From assembly GCA_003566255.1 (NCBI GenBank), contig PXEC01000130.1:1-9522 (forward strand): a stretch of 9,522 nt of DNA. The letters run 5' to 3'. A program made the position numbers and the translations under genes. Shown here one piece after another: positions 1-6,737 of this stretch. How positions within the stretch are numbered: the first letter of the stretch is position 1; each line of letters begins with the position of its first letter. The notes below the pieces were generated by a model. It ran no database searches. It was given only the letters and a program-made list of their open reading frames with translations, and was not told the DNA's origin. The stretch is from Candidatus Peregrinibacteria bacterium. GTDB taxonomy: Bacteria; Patescibacteriota; Gracilibacteria; UBA1369; LOWO2-01-FULL-3.

Positions 1-873
1 ATGAGAAACAATCTTTCTCTTTACAAGGGATTGCTTCTGTCCGATGAAATCGCGGATCTTAATTCCGGAAAGTCCTCCGCGGTGGAAAGTTTTATAAAAA
101 CAATAAAAGATTTGCAGAATATGAATTCGGAATTTTCTGCGTCCGGTATGATAAAACATGTGCTTGATCGCACCGGTTATAAAAGAATGCTTGATGACGG
201 AAGTGTTGAGGGAGAGGCAAGACTGGAGAACATCGGAGAGCTGATTTCCGTCGCGCAGAAGTATGACAAACTTGAGCCGGGCATTTCTTTGAATATTTTT
301 CTGGAGGAAATAAGCCTTATATCCGATATCGATATGGTGGATGACAATGATAACGCGGTTACTCTCATGACCGTTCATTCCGCCAAAGGCCTTGAGTTTC
401 CCAATGTTTTTTTGACCGGTCTGGAAGAGGGCATTTTCCCTCACAGCAGAAGTTTGTTGGACAGAAATGAGTTGGAAGAAGAGAGAAGGCTTATGTATGT
501 CGCGATGACAAGAGCTATGGACCGTCTTTATCTGATTCACGCAAGAAACCGGACTCTTTACGGGGAGTCCCGTGCCAATGCTCCTTCACAGTTTTTGGCG
601 GACTTAAGCAAAGGTCTGATTGAGGCAAACTTTGGAGGTCACGGCGCCAGAACTCATATGTCGGTCAGTGATATCGGGGAGACTCCGGTTCCCGTTGAAC
701 TCGATAGCGGCGTGGACATTGCCTTGTCTCAAGGAGATAAAATAGCGCATAATACTTTTGGCGAGGGGATCGTTGTCGATGTTAAAGGGGGCGTTGCCAC
801 TATAGCTTTTGAAGATCCCAAGGTGGGCATAAAAAAACTGGCGCTTAGCATAGCTCCGTTAAAAAAGATTTGA
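1..873 (+). CDS. uvrD: UvrD/PcrA-family DNA helicase, C-terminal part (5' end cut by window)
   Basis: This is the C-terminal ~290 residues of a superfamily 1A 3'-5' DNA helicase of the UvrD/PcrA/Rep type, a motor used in nucleotide excision and mismatch repair and in clearing replication forks. Full-length members are usually 650-750 aa, so the ATG at base 1 is an internal Met and the gene continues upstream. Visible parts: the end of domain 2B with the ML..E.E.R..N..EL pattern (residues 63-82), motif V with TLMTVHSAKGLEFPNVFL (121-138), and motif VI with EEERRLMYVAMTRA (159-172), including its arginine finger-type Arg. A C-terminal Tudor-like segment, GDKIAHNTFGEGIVVDV (245-261), is typical of PcrA/UvrD and binds RNA polymerase in those proteins. 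The stop is followed after one base by the ymdB start, so the two are probably co-transcribed. Family assignment is secure; UvrD versus PcrA cannot be separated here. Confidence 0.95.
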   Translation: MRNNLSLYKGLLLSDEIADLNSGKSSAVESFIKTIKDLQNMNSEFSASGMIKHVLDRTGYKRMLDDGSVEGEARLENIGELISVAQKYDKLEPGISLNIFLEEISLISDIDMVDDNDNAVTLMTVHSAKGLEFPNVFLTGLEEGIFPHSRSLLDRNELEEERRLMYVAMTRAMDRLYLIHARNRTLYGESRANAPSQFLADLSKGLIEANFGGHGARTHMSVSDIGETPVPVELDSGVDIALSQGDKIAHNTFGEGIVVDVKGGVATIAFEDPKVGIKKLALSIAPLKKI

Positions 874-874
874 T

Positions 875-1669
875 ATGAAGATATTTTTTATAGGCGATAT
901 ATTCGGTGAGGGGGGCAGGAGGATCGTTAGGGATGTTTTGCCCGGGGTAAAAGCAAAATACTCCCCGGATGTAGTTATCGCCAATGCGGAAAACATTACT
1001 CACGGAAGCGGTTTTTCTTATAATTCCATAGAGGAGATGAGGGAAGCGGGGATCGATTTTTTTACTTCCGGCAATCACGCGTGGAGTAATTCAGACGGGC
1101 GCGAACATCTTGATGACAAGGATTTTCCGGTTCTGAGACCAGCAAATTTTTCCGCGTTCAAAATTTCGGGACGCGGTTATGATATTTTCACTTGCAAAAA
1201 CGGTGAAAAAATTCTGATCATAAATTTGATGGGCAGAGTTTTTATGAAGAGAGATTATGAATGTCCTTTTTTTATGATGGATAAAATCCTGGAAGAAACT
1301 TCGAATGAGGATTTATCAGCGATATTTTTAGACTTTCACGCGGAGGCCACTTCCGAGAAGGAGGCGATGGGGTTTTATCTGGACGGAAGAGTAAGCGCCG
1401 TTATTGGAACTCACACTCACGTTCCGACTATGGATTACAGAATTTTGAAAAATGGCACCGCGTACATGTCCGATGCCGGAATGACAGGACCGGAGGATTC
1501 CGTTATAGGAGTTCGCAAAGAAATTATTATTAAGTCTTTTTTGACCCAGATCCACGCCAAGCATGAACCGGAGACTTCCGGCCCCATGCTGTTTAACGGC
1601 GTTATTATAGAGGTTGACTCTTCGACACAAAAAGCGTTAAATGTTGAGCATGTCCATGTACGAAAATAA
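875..1669 (+). CDS. ymdB: YmdB-family metallophosphoesterase (TIGR00282 type)
   Basis: This 264-aa protein matches the whole length of the YmdB family of calcineurin-like dinuclear metallophosphoesterases. Bacillus YmdB hydrolyses 2',3'-cyclic nucleotides and affects biofilm and motility decisions. All expected metal ligands are visible: Asp8 in GDIFGEGGR, Glu39-Asn40 in NAEN, Asn67-His68 in SGNHAW, His155 in DFHAEATSEKEA, and His180/His182 in GTHTHVPT. The family signatures LRPANF (87-92) and YMSDAGMTGP (197-206) are also present. There is no signal peptide or membrane segment, so it is cytoplasmic. The ATG lies one base after the helicase stop, and its 3' end overlaps the protease start, so it sits in the middle of a tight operon. 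No Shine-Dalgarno is visible, so initiation may depend on coupling to the preceding stop. Substrate specificity in this organism is inferred from the family only. Confidence 0.95.
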   Translation: MKIFFIGDIFGEGGRRIVRDVLPGVKAKYSPDVVIANAENITHGSGFSYNSIEEMREAGIDFFTSGNHAWSNSDGREHLDDKDFPVLRPANFSAFKISGRGYDIFTCKNGEKILIINLMGRVFMKRDYECPFFMMDKILEETSNEDLSAIFLDFHAEATSEKEAMGFYLDGRVSAVIGTHTHVPTMDYRILKNGTAYMSDAGMTGPEDSVIGVRKEIIIKSFLTQIHAKHEPETSGPMLFNGVIIEVDSSTQKALNVEHVHVRK

Positions 1670-2885
1670 TTTTGAAACTCGGCGTTCCTATACTTGGCTT
1701 ATTTGCCTTCTTGTAGCGGTTTTTGCGTTTGTTCTGGGTTGGCAGGCCACTATTTGGGGTGTTTTGGGCGATGGAAGGGTTGTCGAGGAAGATAAGACTT
1801 TGCCGTTTTCAACGAACGACATAGACCCTTTGGATATGAATCTTTTTTGGACGGTTTGGAGCAAGGTCGAAAGCAAGTATGTTGACGTCGAGGACATAAA
1901 GGAAGATAACGTCATCTATGGCGCGATAAGCGGAATGGTGCGTGGTTTGGGAGATCCCTACACCGTTTTTATGACTCCCGATGAAGCTATTGAATTTACC
2001 GAAACTTTGGAAGGCAAGTTGGAAGGCATAGGAGCGGAGCTGACTATCAAAGACGGATACCTGATTATTGTTTCTCCTCTGCGCGCAAGCCCGGCTGAGA
2101 GGGCGGGACTTTTACCAAAAGATATAGTTTATAAAATAGACGGAAAACTCACGTCCGAGATGACGCTTTTGCAAGCGGTTATGGCGATCCGGGGGGAAAA
2201 GGGGACAACCGTAACTCTTACGATTATCCGCGAGGGCGTGGATACTCCTTTTGACGTCAGTATTGTACGTGACAGCATAGATATCGAGAGTGTTTCGGTA
2301 GAGTATCTCGATGGGGATATAGTCTATCTGGGCGTTAATCAGTTTAACGATAAAACGAATGAGGAATTCGGGAACGCGATTTCAGATTTGGTTTTGGATG
2401 AGCCGAAGGGAGTTATAGTGGACCTGCGTTTTAACGGCGGAGGATATCTTGATATAGCGGTTGACCTTCTCTCCTATCTTTTGCCGACCGGTGAAGAGGC
2501 CGTTACGATAAGGGAACGAAGCAAGCCGGACTCTGTTATAAAGACTAACGGCAAACCAAAGCTCTTGAATGTGCCTTTGGTTGTTCTTGTTAACGAGAGC
2601 AGTGCGTCCGCTTCTGAAATCGTGGCCGGTGGTATTCAGGATCATAAAAGAGGTATTCTTATGGGAACGCAAACATTCGGCAAGGGAAGTGTCCAGGAAG
2701 TAGAAATGTTCGCGGATGGTTCAAGTCTGAGGATGACCATCGCAAGATGGTTTACGCCTGACGGAAGGAATATAGACGAAGTTGGAATAATGCCGGATAT
2801 CATTGTTGAATTGACGGATGAGGACATCGAAGCCGAGCATGACGCTCAAAAGGAAGCGGCCGTAGAGTATTTGCTAAATCTTTAG
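1641..2885 (+). CDS. ctpA: S41-family carboxy-terminal processing protease (CtpA-like), membrane anchored
   Basis: This 414-aa serine protease of the tail-specific/C-terminal processing family would cleave envelope proteins near their C termini. A single hydrophobic segment at residues 18-38, after Arg14-Arg15, anchors it with the catalytic part outside the cytoplasm. An N-terminal helical region with DPYTVFMTP (105-113) precedes a PDZ domain (about 120-205), containing GIGAEL (129-134) and RASPAERAGL (148-157). The peptidase core follows, with VDLRFNGGG (260-268) and ESSASASEI (319-327). The Ser/Lys dyad is Ser323 and Lys348 (TFGKGSVQE), with Gln352; the 25-residue spacing equals that of Prc and CtpB. 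The C-terminal FTPDGRNIDEVGIMPDI segment is typical. Three Met starts are possible (1641, 1650, 1656), overlapping ymdB by 29, 20 or 14 nt. None has a ribosome binding site, and all leave the anchor intact. Partner or substrate is unknown. Confidence 0.95.
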   Translation: MLSMSMYENNFETRRSYTWLICLLVAVFAFVLGWQATIWGVLGDGRVVEEDKTLPFSTNDIDPLDMNLFWTVWSKVESKYVDVEDIKEDNVIYGAISGMVRGLGDPYTVFMTPDEAIEFTETLEGKLEGIGAELTIKDGYLIIVSPLRASPAERAGLLPKDIVYKIDGKLTSEMTLLQAVMAIRGEKGTTVTLTIIREGVDTPFDVSIVRDSIDIESVSVEYLDGDIVYLGVNQFNDKTNEEFGNAISDLVLDEPKGVIVDLRFNGGGYLDIAVDLLSYLLPTGEEAVTIRERSKPDSVIKTNGKPKLLNVPLVVLVNESSASASEIVAGGIQDHKRGILMGTQTFGKGSVQEVEMFADGSSLRMTIARWFTPDGRNIDEVGIMPDIIVELTDEDIEAEHDAQKEAAVEYLLNL

Positions 2886-2932
2886 CGACAGTAGTTCCTT
2901 TTTTAATAATGGGTAAAAGATTTGAAAAGTAC

Positions 2933-2961
2933 TTGACGTGTTTTTGTTTGGTTGTTATAAG
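2933..2961 (+). promoter_or_regulatory. Sigma70-type promoter for the 118-aa gene
   Basis: TTGACG (2933-2938) and TATAAG (2956-2961) are separated by 17 bases, each matching the housekeeping consensus at five of six positions. Transcription would begin near 2968, giving an AT-rich leader of about 25 nt before the ATG at 2992, with no Shine-Dalgarno sequence. It lies in the 106-nt gap after the protease gene. I see no hairpin terminator for the upstream operon in this gap. Confidence 0.75.
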
Positions 2962-2991
2962 TAGAGACCATTATTATTTATTCTCTTTATT

Positions 2992-3348
2992 ATGAAAGTA
3001 ACAATTTTTGCACCCGATGAATTAATGCCAAAGGTTGAGAATCTTCGAAAAGAAGCTGAGGACGCGGAATTGATCGCCAAAAACGTGATCTCCACACAAG
3101 TAGGAAAGCCTGTTTTCCAAACAAGAAGGCAGATTGAAGGGGCGTCTGATATTCCGCTCGATGACGATTGCTACGGAATATACATCGGGGGAGATGTTGA
3201 GCGATTGGAGATATATGGAAACGAAGGGTTGGCGTTCCCGGAAAGTGTTCTAAAAGACCTTGATGAGTTCAATAGATGGGTCCTGGGAGTTATACACACG
3301 GCCATGTCTCCACGATCCGAAATCGAAGATGAGAAAGCGGAGGACTAA
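2992..3348 (+). CDS. Hypothetical protein, 118 aa
   Basis: I do not recognise this protein. It is small, soluble and acidic, with no signal peptide or membrane segment. The N-terminal half has a strand-like start (KVTIFAP) and a charged helix (residues 13-30). The middle contains DDDCYGIYIGGDVERLEIYG (57-76), which looks like beta structure, then an amphipathic helix (84-103) and a disordered Glu/Asp-rich tail. It has its own strong promoter and ends by overlapping the stop of the convergent gene. The ATG is the first in frame after the predicted transcription start. Clean codon structure and the dedicated promoter make it a real gene; I cannot suggest a function. Confidence 0.8.
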   Translation: MKVTIFAPDELMPKVENLRKEAEDAELIAKNVISTQVGKPVFQTRRQIEGASDIPLDDDCYGIYIGGDVERLEIYGNEGLAFPESVLKDLDEFNRWVLGVIHTAMSPRSEIEDEKAED

Positions 3349-4169
3349 AGATTTTCAGGTTCACCGCCCATCGCTGAAGTGGGGTTGTCCGGCTGGAAAT
3401 CGGGGCTGAAAATTTCGATGTGGGATAAACACACCACCGCCAATACCCTCCCTTTAAATTTCTGCTTCTCCAGTTCACGCCGGCTCATAGCCTTCGATGT
3501 GTCCAAAAGTTTTTTGAATGTTTCGTTTTCTTTTCTTTTATTGCTTTTTCTGGAGTCGTTAAAATTGGAGAAATACAGTTTCCTTATTTCTCCTTCTTTT
3601 CTCCCAAAATTTTTATTTATCACATCTATTGCCATGTCTACTTTTATTGCCGTGTCTGCTTTTCTCGAGTATATGGATTCTTTCGCGCGCATTATCGCCA
3701 TAGCCGCTTCGTCTTCACTTACTCCGGCTTCCTCCGCCACAACGCGGCTATATGGTGAGACAATTACTTCAGCAATGCCTATCCCCAATTTTTCCGCCAT
3801 TCCTTTTATATATTTTTCTTCCTTGGTTTTTCTTTTTGAAAGATCGATTATTATCGCCGTCAGGTTTTCTCCCGACCCGATAACTTTATCGAACGCCTCT
3901 TTCGCCACTTCCTCCGCGCATTCTTCCGTAAGCCCGATCACGTCTATTGTGTAATCCGGATACTCGTGTCTTTCTATGCGAGGAATTAGTTTCTCATTGA
4001 CTTTTGTGGAAGTCTCTTTGATTCTTTGCATTGCTTTTCTTATCATTTCTCGCACATCATCACGGGTCACCCCGTCATCGCGGGGCACGTCGATTCCCGG
4101 CAGAGTTTGTTGACGGGGAGTTATAAACGGATCTTCCGATGCTTTGCTGTTTGTTTCCTTTTCTTTCAT
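3345..4169 (-). CDS. Probable divergent histidine phosphatase superfamily protein
   Basis: This 274-aa cytoplasmic protein has features of the branch 1 histidine phosphatase fold, though divergent. After a polar, probably disordered N terminus and a helix (about 34-60), the segment IPRIERHEYPDY (62-73) resembles the catalytic R-H-G start of the family, with Arg67-His68 followed by Glu instead of Gly. GLTEECAEEVAKEAF (79-93) matches the usual GLTEEG..QA helix. SKRKTKEE (111-118) sits where the family has its second Arg in a SSPxxRxxxT motif, followed by AEKLGI and IVSPYSR (136-142). Near the C terminus, RVLAVVCLSHIEIFSP (241-256) resembles the strand carrying the second catalytic His (His250). 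Phosphatase activity is uncertain because the Gly of RHG and the Ser-Ser-Pro context are changed. A Lys/Arg/Asn-rich insertion (200-235) is unusual. Its stop overlaps the convergent 118-aa gene by 4 nt. It could be an unrelated unknown protein. Confidence 0.6.
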   Translation of the reverse strand: MKEKETNSKASEDPFITPRQQTLPGIDVPRDDGVTRDDVREMIRKAMQRIKETSTKVNEKLIPRIERHEYPDYTIDVIGLTEECAEEVAKEAFDKVIGSGENLTAIIIDLSKRKTKEEKYIKGMAEKLGIGIAEVIVSPYSRVVAEEAGVSEDEAAMAIMRAKESIYSRKADTAIKVDMAIDVINKNFGRKEGEIRKLYFSNFNDSRKSNKRKENETFKKLLDTSKAMSRRELEKQKFKGRVLAVVCLSHIEIFSPDFQPDNPTSAMGGEPENL

Positions 4170-4205
4170 GTTTTCAGATGATAATCGGCTCTCACAAGAT
4201 TTTTA

Positions 4206-4235
4206 ATAATACCACAAAAACCCCATGCTTCACAA
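4206..4235 (-). promoter_or_regulatory. Extended -10 promoter for the phosphatase-like gene, overlapping the terminator
   Basis: On the minus strand TGGTATTAT forms an extended -10 (TATTAT at 4211-4206, TG two bases upstream), and TTGTGA (4235-4230) lies 18 bases further up as a weak -35. The start of transcription would be near 4199, about 30 nt before the ATG at 4169, the same leader length as seen for other genes here. The -35 hexamer falls in the loop and arm of the upstream gene's terminator hairpin. Confidence 0.5.
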
Positions 4236-4247
4236 GCACGGGGTTTT
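4216..4247 (-). terminator. Rho-independent terminator after the ferritin-like gene
   Basis: Read on the minus strand, CCCCGTGCTT, loop GTG and AAGCATGGGG form a 10-bp hairpin (4243-4221) in which the fifth pair is a G-U wobble, followed by TTTTT (4220-4216). On the plus strand that position would be an A-C mismatch, so the structure is better matched to minus-strand transcripts. It lies 12 nt after the ferritin-like stop. An AAAA run before the stem could pair with the U tract. Confidence 0.85.
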
Positions 4248-4255
4248 CTAAAAAT

Positions 4256-4678
4256 CTATTTTCCAAGAGAACTTAAAAGGTCTCTTCTGTGTTCTTCCTC
4301 GTCCATCAAAATATCTTCCAATTGTCTTCTGATTCCGTATTCCTTTAGTTCTTCCGCCTGTTCTATCAGCCCTTTGTATATCTTTATCGCAAGCTCTTCT
4401 CCCGCCAGATCCTGCTCTAGCATCGCTTTTGAATCTTCCGATATTTCTCTTTTTTCAACGTCTATTGTCGGTGTTCCTCCAAGATCGGCTATCATTTCCG
4501 CGACCATTATCGCATGTGCCAATTCTTCTTTTGAGTGAACAACCAGTTCCTCCGCGATCGCGTCATATTCCGGGCCGGTTATAACCGCCGCGTGTTGTAC
4601 ATACTGGATGGAAGCCGCGTATTCCCATTCCAGTGCTTTGTTCAGTCCATCTATGAACTGTTCTTTCGTTACGCTCAT
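4256..4678 (-). CDS. Bacterioferritin-like diiron (ferritin-like domain) protein without heme ligand
   Basis: This 140-aa four-helix ferritin-like protein probably oxidises and stores iron or protects against peroxide. Aligned by eye to bacterioferritin, every ferroxidase ligand is present at the expected spacing: Glu19 (EWEYAASIQY), Glu52 and His55 (SKEELAHA), Glu94 (DLAGEELA), Glu127 and His130 (MDEEEHRRDL). The heme-ligating Met52 of bacterioferritin is Leu53 here, so it should not bind the inter-subunit heme. It is shorter than classical bacterioferritin (about 158 aa) because the C-terminal short fifth helix is missing. It is soluble with no leader. The start is 27 nt after the stop of the metallo-beta-lactamase gene, with no Shine-Dalgarno, so the two are probably co-transcribed, and the terminator lies right after it. 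A role as ferritin versus a Dps-like or rubrerythrin-like enzyme cannot be settled. Confidence 0.9.
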   Translation of the reverse strand: MSVTKEQFIDGLNKALEWEYAASIQYVQHAAVITGPEYDAIAEELVVHSKEELAHAIMVAEMIADLGGTPTIDVEKREISEDSKAMLEQDLAGEELAIKIYKGLIEQAEELKEYGIRRQLEDILMDEEEHRRDLLSSLGK

Positions 4679-4705
4679 AATTTTTGGGTTAAAAGGATTA
4701 ATATT

Positions 4706-5470
4706 TTATATTTCGATTTTCATAAGATCTTCGGCCAGCACAACGTTATCATGTTTGTCCGTTTTCTTTTTGAAAATCCCAAGATTTTCGTCGCGAATGT
4801 GTGTCGCCACCGTTTTTCTTACATTTGCATCCTTTGAAATTTCTATTACCTGATCAATTGTGAGATGTGTCGGAGAAGGATTCGCGCAGCCCGCTTCTAT
4901 CAAAAGTAAATCCGTGTCTTTTGCCTTGTCTTTCAGGTATTTGAGGTTGTGTTCCCCTCCCACATCGCCGGTATAAACTACGGACTTTCCGTCAAAAGTT
5001 ATTTTTATTCCAAGCGATTGATACCATTGCACGTGCTTTATTTCAAAAAGTTCTATATCAATTTCATCGGTTTTTATTTTTTTAACTCCTTCAATGAATT
5101 TGATCGGATAAGGTTCTTGCGGTTCCACCCAAAAAACTTCTCTCAATTTTTTCCATCGTTCCTCTATTGATTCCGGTCCGATTATTGTGAGTTCTTTGTG
5201 GCCTCTCTCCGGGAAATAAAGATCATCAACCCATCTTGAATGAACAAGTGGCATTGCGTCCGCGAAATGGTCCGTGTGAAAATGTGAGACAAAAAGAATA
5301 TCAATTGCCTGCAGATCCACGCCCAATTCCGCGAGCCTTCCCGTTGAGTTGTGCCCGATATCAAGCAGGATTTTTTTGTTGCCTGCCTCTAACAAGTAGC
5401 ACGACGGCCTTCTTGTTTTTGTGGGGACCATCGCCCCCGAGCCGATTATTGTGAGTTTGAATTTTTCCAT
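4706..5470 (-). CDS. RNase Z-like metallo-beta-lactamase fold hydrolase
   Basis: This is a 254-aa metallo-beta-lactamase-fold protein of the RNase Z/ElaC-like group. The N terminus has the GSGAMVPTKTRRPS pattern (10-23), LLDIGHNSTGRL (35-46) and the metal-binding HFHTDH (His63, His65, Asp67, His68). Further ligands are likely His146 (KHVQWY), Asp169 (YTGDV) and His224 (ATHI), with THLT (201-204) at the position of the catalytic HST-like motif of tRNase Z. The family's long flexible exosite arm for tRNA binding is not evident and the protein is shorter than bacterial RNase Z (about 300 aa), so tRNA 3' processing is possible but not shown; other phosphodiester or ester hydrolases share this layout. 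No signal peptide. It starts in a 111-nt divergent gap with the 129-aa gene and precedes the ferritin-like gene. I see no convincing promoter for it. Confidence 0.88.
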   Translation of the reverse strand: MEKFKLTIIGSGAMVPTKTRRPSCYLLEAGNKKILLDIGHNSTGRLAELGVDLQAIDILFVSHFHTDHFADAMPLVHSRWVDDLYFPERGHKELTIIGPESIEERWKKLREVFWVEPQEPYPIKFIEGVKKIKTDEIDIELFEIKHVQWYQSLGIKITFDGKSVVYTGDVGGEHNLKYLKDKAKDTDLLLIEAGCANPSPTHLTIDQVIEISKDANVRKTVATHIRDENLGIFKKKTDKHDNVVLAEDLMKIEI

Positions 5471-5492
5471 AGGCTTTATGTATTTTTACAGT

Positions 5493-5505
5493 AGAAACAG
5501 TTTCT
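5493..5505. repeat. 13-bp perfect inverted repeat in divergent intergenic region
   Basis: AGAAAC-A-GTTTCT is a perfect palindrome centred at 5499, between the MBL-fold gene start (5470) and the promoter of the 129-aa gene (5526). Its position suits a repressor or activator binding site for the divergent pair, but no regulator gene is nearby. A 13-bp palindrome in AT-rich DNA can also arise by chance. Confidence 0.4.
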
Positions 5506-5525
5506 TAGCAATGTTTAATCTCGGC

Positions 5526-5553
5526 TTGACATTTTTAAAAAAATGATTAGTAT
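5526..5553 (+). promoter_or_regulatory. Sigma70-type promoter for the 129-aa gene
   Basis: A perfect TTGACA (5526-5531) is followed after 16 bases by TAGTAT (5548-5553), four of six consensus bases. Transcription should begin near 5560. This places an in-frame ATG at 5543 upstream of the transcript and makes the ATG at 5582 the usable start, with a leader of about 20 nt, resembling the arrangement at the other TTGAC promoter (2933). Confidence 0.65.
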
Positions 5554-5581
5554 TGGTTTCTGTTTTATTAATTTTTTTGAT

Positions 5582-5971
5582 ATGGAACGTCTAAATTCAA
5601 AAGCTTTTGAAACTTCTGAAGAGGTGCTTCCTCCCGTTTCCGGAGTGTCGGAAGGGTCGGCGGAATTGAATGAGGAGAGAGTGGGGATTTTTACAAGGTT
5701 AAACGAAATTTTGAATGCTTACTTTTCTCTTGCCGAAGGGCCTCAATTTACTGTGGTAAAGCAAGCCAGAGTTGATGAAATAGGGAACGCTTTGGTCAAG
5801 CATGAGTTGTATCCCGGACCGGCTATTCATAATTTTCTTCTTGAAAAAAAAGGGCTTTCACGTCCCGATGTATCTCAAAAAGGGGGTTTTATGAGAGTGC
5901 TGGCGGATATGATCCCGGATGAATACCCGGATGCTGATAGCTTGATTAAAGATATTAAGCGGTTTGCGTAA
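5582..5971 (+). CDS. Hypothetical protein, 129 aa
   Basis: I do not recognise this protein. It is soluble, has no signal peptide, and begins with a Glu/Ser/Pro-rich, probably disordered stretch (residues 1-32). A helical domain follows: IFTRLNEILNAYFSLAEG (36-53), then VDEIGNALVKHELYP (64-78), IHNFLLEKKGLSRPD (82-96) and a C-terminal segment FMRVLADMIPDEYPDADSLI (103-122). The open frame continues upstream to an ATG at 5543, but that codon lies between the promoter hexamers, so 5582 is chosen. The gene is alone on its strand with a strong -35 element. Its last 17 nt overlap the end of the convergent patatin gene. Confidence 0.75.
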   Translation: MERLNSKAFETSEEVLPPVSGVSEGSAELNEERVGIFTRLNEILNAYFSLAEGPQFTVVKQARVDEIGNALVKHELYPGPAIHNFLLEKKGLSRPDVSQKGGFMRVLADMIPDEYPDADSLIKDIKRFA

Positions 5972-6737
5972 AAGGTGCTTTTTTCAAGTTTTTTTTCGCT
6001 TCTTTGTATCCTATTTCTATTAACGCTTTTATGTGTTTTGTTTTCACTTTGCTGAATGAACTCAGTTCGGGTTTTATCATTACATCCGCGTCTTCCGTTT
6101 GATTGTTTGTGGATGCCGCCATTAGGTAATTGAATGCGTTTATGAGTACTCCCAAAACACTATCGGGTTTCCTCCCTTTATAATTACCGTATAAATCAAC
6201 TCCTATTATATGGTCAGCCCCCATTTCAGCCACTGTCTTTACGGGAACATTTTCAACCACTCCTCCGTCAATCAAAAGCTTGTCATCAATTTCTTCAGGT
6301 ACGAAAACGCCCGGAAGACAAGAACTTGCTATTACCGCTCTGCCAAGATTGCCTTTTTTCAATGCGACTTTTTTGCCGGTTTCAATGTCCGTGGCCACTA
6401 TGCTTAATGGGATCTTTGAGTCCTCTATATTTACGTCTCCAATGTTTTTTATCAGTAATTTTCCCAACTTTTTATTGCTTAAAAGCGCGTATTTTGAGAG
6501 TGAAATGCTTGATATATCAGTCCAGCCCAAATCCAAAGCTATTTTTTCTATTTCCTCGCTATTTTTTCCAAATGCGTATAAAGCGCCTATTATCGCCCCT
6601 ATGCTTGTTCCCGCAATGTAATCGGGTTTTATATTGTTTTCTTCCAATGCTTTTAACACTCCTATGTGTGTTGCTCCCAAAACGGAGCCACCTCCCAGTG
6701 CGAGTCCTATTTTTTTTGAGTTTATTTCTTTTTTCAT
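5955..6737 (-). CDS. Patatin-like phospholipase (RssA/YchK type)
   Basis: This 260-aa protein is a patatin-like acyl hydrolase using a Ser-Asp dyad, expected to cleave acyl chains from phospholipids or other lipids. The oxyanion loop LALGGGSVLGATHIGVLKAL (12-31) is followed by the nucleophile elbow GTSIGA with Ser45, the central segment SIVATDIETGKKVAL (112-126), ASSCLPGVF (137-145), and the aspartate motif LLIDGGVVENVP with Asp157. Size and motif order match the single-domain RssA/YchK proteins. There is no signal peptide, so any surface or export role would need a separate route. The frame stays open upstream to a TTG at 6797, but the ATG at 6737 is preferred because it overlaps the stop of the lipoprotein gene as ATGA, the classic coupling arrangement, and places the motif at the usual distance from the N terminus. 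Substrate is unknown. Confidence 0.93.
   Translation of the reverse strand: MKKEINSKKIGLALGGGSVLGATHIGVLKALEENNIKPDYIAGTSIGAIIGALYAFGKNSEEIEKIALDLGWTDISSISLSKYALLSNKKLGKLLIKNIGDVNIEDSKIPLSIVATDIETGKKVALKKGNLGRAVIASSCLPGVFVPEEIDDKLLIDGGVVENVPVKTVAEMGADHIIGVDLYGNYKGRKPDSVLGVLINAFNYLMAASTNNQTEDADVMIKPELSSFSKVKTKHIKALIEIGYKEAKKNLKKAPFTQTA

Noticed and set aside
2886..2932. Terminator after the protease gene
   Set aside because: There is a T-run (2899-2904) but no stable inverted repeat precedes it.
3379..3954. 191-aa plus-strand open frame
   Set aside because: It is antisense to the phosphatase-like gene, is rich in Phe/Ser/Ile as expected for the complement of Lys/Glu-rich coding sequence, and has no promoter or motif.
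5483..5511. TTGCTA and TAAAAA, 17 bases apart, as a promoter for the MBL-fold gene
   Set aside because: Both hexamers are weak and the implied leader is under 10 nt, unlike the other promoters in the window.
5543..5581. Upstream ATG for the 129-aa gene
   Set aside because: The codon sits between the -35 and -10 elements, so it would not be in the transcript; the added residues are Phe/Ile-rich but do not form a convincing signal peptide.
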